The notes beneath the pieces are model-generated. The model was not told the origin of the DNA. It did no database searches and was given only the letters and a program-made list of their open reading frames with translations. Below are positions 7,444-10,027 of a stretch of 10,027 nucleotides of DNA, piece after piece (position 1 is the first letter of the stretch; each line of letters starts with the position of its first letter). The DNA comes from Pseudomonadota bacterium (GTDB lineage Bacteria > Pseudomonadota > Alphaproteobacteria > Azospirillales > Azospirillaceae), in assembly GCA_023413605.1 (NCBI GenBank), contig JAEZPL010000322.1:1-10027 (forward strand). The letters are read 5' to 3'. A program made the translations under genes and the position numbers.

Positions 7444-8037
7444 ATGGCAGGCAAGGCTGAATCCGCGACCGGAACAACCGAACGACTGAGCCGCGGCGAC
7501 TGGATCGCCGCCGCACGGGCGGCACTGGTCGCCGATGGCGTGGCCGGTGTGAAGGTGGACCGGCTGACCACCCGCGTCGGCGTCACCCGTGGCAGCTTCT
7601 ACTGGCATTTCAAGAGCCGGGCGGAACTGCTGGATGCGTTGCTGGAGGAATGGCGGCAGGCCAACGTGGAGCCATTCCTGCGCGTTCTTGACGCACCCGC
7701 CGAACCGGCGCTGCGGCTGAAGCGCTTCTTCGCCATATGGCTGAAGGACCGCGCCTTCGACCCGGCGCTCGACTCGGCGATGCGCGACTGGGGCCGCACT
7801 TCGAAGAAGGTTGCCCGTCTGGTGCGCGAGGCCGACGCCACCCGCACCGACGTGCTGCGCCGGATCTTCGCCGCCATGGGCTATCCGGAGCCGGAGGCGG
7901 AGGTGCGGGCGCGCGTCACCTACTACCACCAGATCGGCTACTACGCGCTGGGCATCGTCGAGACCCGGCAGGCCCGCGAGGCGCTGTTCCCGACCTACTT
8001 CAAGGTGCTGGCCGGTACGGAGGTTCCGGAGGGGTGA
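7444..8037 (+). CDS. TetR/AcrR-family transcriptional regulator
   Basis: A 197-residue one-component regulator. The N-terminal DNA-binding domain runs ~18-65, with helix-turn-helix at ~39-58 (VDRLTTRVGVTRGSFYWHFK, the typical TetR signature ending YWHF.S). The rest is a helical ligand and dimer domain with an aromatic-rich stretch (VTYYHQIGYYALG, ~158-170) that could line the effector pocket. I chose ATG 7444: GAGGG lies 11 nt upstream. The 16 residues added by the alternative ATG 7396 use unusual codons (AGG, TTT, CGA), have no good ribosome site and would crowd the divergent region. It is divergent from the LivK-like gene and convergent with the sox genes, so the binding-protein gene and its own gene are the likeliest targets. 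Whether it also governs sox is unknown. Confidence 0.88.
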   Translation: MAGKAESATGTTERLSRGDWIAAARAALVADGVAGVKVDRLTTRVGVTRGSFYWHFKSRAELLDALLEEWRQANVEPFLRVLDAPAEPALRLKRFFAIWLKDRAFDPALDSAMRDWGRTSKKVARLVREADATRTDVLRRIFAAMGYPEPEAEVRARVTYYHQIGYYALGIVETRQAREALFPTYFKVLAGTEVPEG

Positions 8038-8038
8038 C

Positions 8039-8057
8039 GGGGGCAGTCTACGCCCCC
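8039..8057. repeat. Small GC inverted repeat at the TetR/soxG convergence
   Basis: GGGGGC (8039-8044) and GCCCCC (8052-8057) with a 7-nt loop sit directly after the TetR stop and include the soxG stop. There is no T-run on either side. It might act as a weak shared transcript end; the two genes are only 10 nt apart. Confidence 0.3.
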
Positions 8058-8548
8058 GCCGCCTGGAACCACGCCTCCAGATGCCGCTGCACGCTGCGGG
8101 CGACGTAGAGGTGGAAGGTCGGGGCCTCGTCGCGCTTGACGATCAGCGTGTGAAGCTGCGCGAAGGCGGTCAGGGCGGAGCGGCCGGCGGGAAAGACGCG
8201 CGGGTGCAGGTCGAGGCCGCAGCCCTTGGACAGCAGGCGCACGGCGTCCGGTCCCGCGACGGCGTAGCCGACGCGCGCATCGCTGACGTCCACGACAGCG
8301 CCGGACGCGCCGACCGCCTCGCGCAGACGCGCGGCCAAACCCTCCACACCCTCCGGCGAGGCCACCACCAGCCAGGAGGTCGGCTGCAACCAATGGATCG
8401 CGGGCGGGCCGAGCACGGCGGTGTTGGGCTCCACCGGCGGGGCGGCGCCCAGCACGCCGGCCACGGCGTCAAGGAAGGCCCGGTCGTCGGGACGGCCGCG
8501 CAGCGCGATCAGGCCGGCGGGCGGCAGGGAGGTCACGGTCTCAGCCAT
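8048..8548 (-). CDS. soxG: Sarcosine oxidase, gamma subunit
   Basis: A 166-residue protein with the hallmarks of SoxG: HWLQPTSWLVVA (~52-63), VVDVSDARVGYAVAGPDAVR (~85-104), LLSKGCGLDLHPRVFP (~105-120) and a C-terminal FHLYVARSVQRHLEAWF. SoxG is the small structural subunit of heterotetrameric sarcosine oxidase (SoxBDAG), which oxidises N-methylglycine to glycine in the cytoplasm with transfer of the methyl carbon to tetrahydrofolate. ATG 8548 overlaps the soxA stop by 8 bp, so the two are translationally coupled in the usual soxBDAG order; soxG is the last gene. Length is slightly below the commonly seen ~180-200 residues but nothing conserved appears to be lost. The homologous MgdD subunit of N-methylglutamate dehydrogenase is the main alternative. 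Confidence 0.85.
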   Translation of the reverse strand: MAETVTSLPPAGLIALRGRPDDRAFLDAVAGVLGAAPPVEPNTAVLGPPAIHWLQPTSWLVVASPEGVEGLAARLREAVGASGAVVDVSDARVGYAVAGPDAVRLLSKGCGLDLHPRVFPAGRSALTAFAQLHTLIVKRDEAPTFHLYVARSVQRHLEAWFQAAGA

Positions 8549-10027
8549 GCAGGCGGTCCCCGTTCGGATCGTAGAAGGCGGGCGAGGCCACGGTGGCCTG
8601 AATGCGGTCGGTGCCGGACAGGACGGTGACCGTCTCCCCCAGGCGCGACCGGCCGGCGCGCAGCATGGCCAGCGCCACCGGCTGCCCCAGGGCTGGGCTG
8701 AGCACGCTGGATGTCACATGGCCGTCACTTCCTTTGGTCCCCAGAATCTGGGCGCCCACCGGCAGCACGCTGCGCCCGTCGGCGCTGAGCAGGCCGACCA
8801 GTTGCAGCCGGTCGGGATCGACCGCCGCCGGGCGGCTGAGGGAGCGGCGGCCGGCGAAGTCGCTGGCCTTCTTCGCCACGCCGCGGGCCATGCCGATGTC
8901 GTCCGGCAGGGTGGTGCCGTCCGTGTCCACGCCCATGTGGATGAAGCCCTTCTCCAGCCGCAGCACCAGCAGAGCCTCGACGCCCATGGGCTGGATGCCG
9001 TGCGGGGCTCCCACCTCAAGGATGCGGCGCAGGAAGGCGGCACCATGGCGGGCGGGAACGGCGATCTCGTAGCTCAGCTCGCCCGTGAAGCTGACGCGCG
9101 CCACGCGCGCCAGCAGTCCGGCGACCCGCCCTTCCCGGAAGGCGAGGTGCGGGAAGGCGGCGGGCGACAGGTCGATGTCGGTGCCCAGATCGCGCAGCAC
9201 GTCGCGCGCCTTCGGCCCGGCCAGCGTCATCACCGCCCACTGCTCGGTGACCGGCACCACCCAGACGTCGAGGTCCAGCCACTCGCACTGGAGCCATTCC
9301 TCGAAGATCAACGGCACGCGCCCGGCGTTGCCGCTGGTCGTGCCGACCAGGAAGCGGTCTTCGGCCAAACGGACGATCACGCCGTCGTCGACCAGCACGC
9401 CGTGCTCGCTGACCATCACCGCGTAGCGCGACTTGCCCACGGGGATGGTGGAGATGGTCTGCACATACATGCGGTCCAGGAAAAGGCCGGCGTCGCGCCC
9501 GCTCACCTCGATCTTGCCGAGGGGAGAGGCGTCGAAGACGGTGACGCCCTGGCGGGTCGCCATCACCTCGCGCCGGACGGCGTCGTCCAGCCCCTCGCCG
9601 TCGCGCGGGTAGGCTTCCGGCCGCCACCAGGGGCCGAAATCGGTGAAGTGCGCGCCAAGCTCCTCGTGCACCGGCTCGGCCGGCAGGCGCTGGCGCGGAC
9701 GGTGCAGATCGGCCCGGTTCAGGCCGGCGATGCTGCCGAAGGTGACGGGGTCGAAAGGCAGGCGGTAGCGCGTGGTGCCGACCTCGGCCGGCTGGCGCCC
9801 GGTCTGCGCGCCCATCAGGGCCAGCGCCACGACGTTCGACGTCTTGCCCTGGTCCACCGCCATGCCGAGCGTGGTGTAGCGCTTCAGATGCTCGACGGAA
9901 CGGTAATTCTCGGCCGCCGCCAACCGGATGTCGGCGGTGGTCACGTCGTTCTGCAAATCCACCCAGGCCTTGCCCGGCCCCGGCACGTGCCACAGCGCCG
10001 CCGGGCGCGCGGAGGGCACGCCAGCGG
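8541..10027 (-). CDS. soxA: Sarcosine oxidase, alpha subunit, C-terminal half (cut by window edge)
   Basis: The visible ~495 codons are roughly the C-terminal half of a ~1000-residue SoxA. The reading frame is open through 10027, so the GTG at 10019 is not a true start. Near the cut end are DLQNDVTTADIRLAAAENYR and SVEHLKRYTTLGMAVDQGKT, typical of the end of the NAD/FAD-binding half. Then comes the GcvT-like folate-binding module: STIPVGKSRYAVMVSEHGVL, MTLAGPKARDVL, FTGELSYEIAVPARHG, PMGVEALLVLRLEKGFIHMG and TLPDDIGMARGVAKKASDF, followed by the GCV_T C-terminal barrel. In the complex this module receives the methylene unit from sarcosine and forms 5,10-methylene-tetrahydrofolate. It is transcribed toward soxG; soxB and soxD would be expected beyond the right edge. 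MgdC of N-methylglutamate dehydrogenase is homologous and cannot be fully excluded. Confidence 0.9.
   Translation of the reverse strand, partial: AGVPSARPAALWHVPGPGKAWVDLQNDVTTADIRLAAAENYRSVEHLKRYTTLGMAVDQGKTSNVVALALMGAQTGRQPAEVGTTRYRLPFDPVTFGSIAGLNRADLHRPRQRLPAEPVHEELGAHFTDFGPWWRPEAYPRDGEGLDDAVRREVMATRQGVTVFDASPLGKIEVSGRDAGLFLDRMYVQTISTIPVGKSRYAVMVSEHGVLVDDGVIVRLAEDRFLVGTTSGNAGRVPLIFEEWLQCEWLDLDVWVVPVTEQWAVMTLAGPKARDVLRDLGTDIDLSPAAFPHLAFREGRVAGLLARVARVSFTGELSYEIAVPARHGAAFLRRILEVGAPHGIQPMGVEALLVLRLEKGFIHMGVDTDGTTLPDDIGMARGVAKKASDFAGRRSLSRPAAVDPDRLQLVGLLSADGRSVLPVGAQILGTKGSDGHVTSSVLSPALGQPVALAMLRAGRSRLGETVTVLSGTDRIQATVASPAFYDPNGDRLHG

Noticed and set aside
7357..7929. Upstream extension of the LivK-like gene across the TetR region.
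   Set aside because: It lies antisense to the TetR gene, would hide the signal peptide, and ignores the strong ribosome site before ATG 7356.
10017..10019. GTG 10019 as the start of the sox alpha gene.
   Set aside because: The frame remains open to the window edge and the visible sequence begins in the middle of the SoxA family, so the true start is outside.

Overview
The window is about 10 kb of uniformly GC-rich DNA with a strong G/C bias at third codon positions. The gene types present are phthalate-type Rieske oxygenase, heterotetrameric sarcosine oxidase, several periplasmic amino-acid-type binding proteins and an alphaproteobacterial-style chemoreceptor. Together they suggest a soil or plant-associated alphaproteobacterium, most plausibly Rhodospirillales such as Azospirillum or a relative. 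That assignment is an inference from style and gene content, not from a marker gene. I see no tRNA, rRNA, CRISPR array, transposase or phage gene.

Left block (1-3997, + strand). The window opens inside the 3' end of a Rieske-type oxygenase alpha subunit. Its stop codon is followed at once by a glutamine-synthetase-like gamma-glutamyl ligase, and then by a secreted branched-chain-amino-acid-type ABC binding protein. A strong 14-bp terminator follows. Beyond it lies a stand-alone class-I glutamine amidotransferase with an intact Cys-His-Glu triad. GS-like ligase, Rieske oxygenase and class-I GATase is the enzyme set known from gamma-glutamyl routes of amine breakdown, such as the aniline atdA1/A2/A3 logic. 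I therefore read this block as a candidate pathway for uptake, gamma-glutamylation, oxidation and deglutamylation of an unknown amine. By hand alignment, the GS-like protein lacks the ammonium-site acids of true GS, which fits an amine acceptor.

Middle block (4073-7356). A full-length methyl-accepting chemotaxis protein on + converges with a LivK-like branched-chain amino acid binding protein on -. The space between them (6116-6243) holds two inverted repeats that probably end the two transcripts.

Right block (7444-10027). A TetR-family regulator on + is divergent from the LivK-like gene. The short region between them carries a quasi-palindrome and a possible promoter. The regulator converges on the 3' end of a sox operon on -: sarcosine oxidase alpha (cut by the window edge) followed by gamma (soxG), overlapping by 8 bp. 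Sarcosine oxidase converts N-methylglycine to glycine and passes the methyl carbon to tetrahydrofolate. The whole window thus looks like a cluster for uptake, sensing and oxidation of amino-acid-like or N-alkylated amines. Neither binding protein has its permease or ATPase in view.
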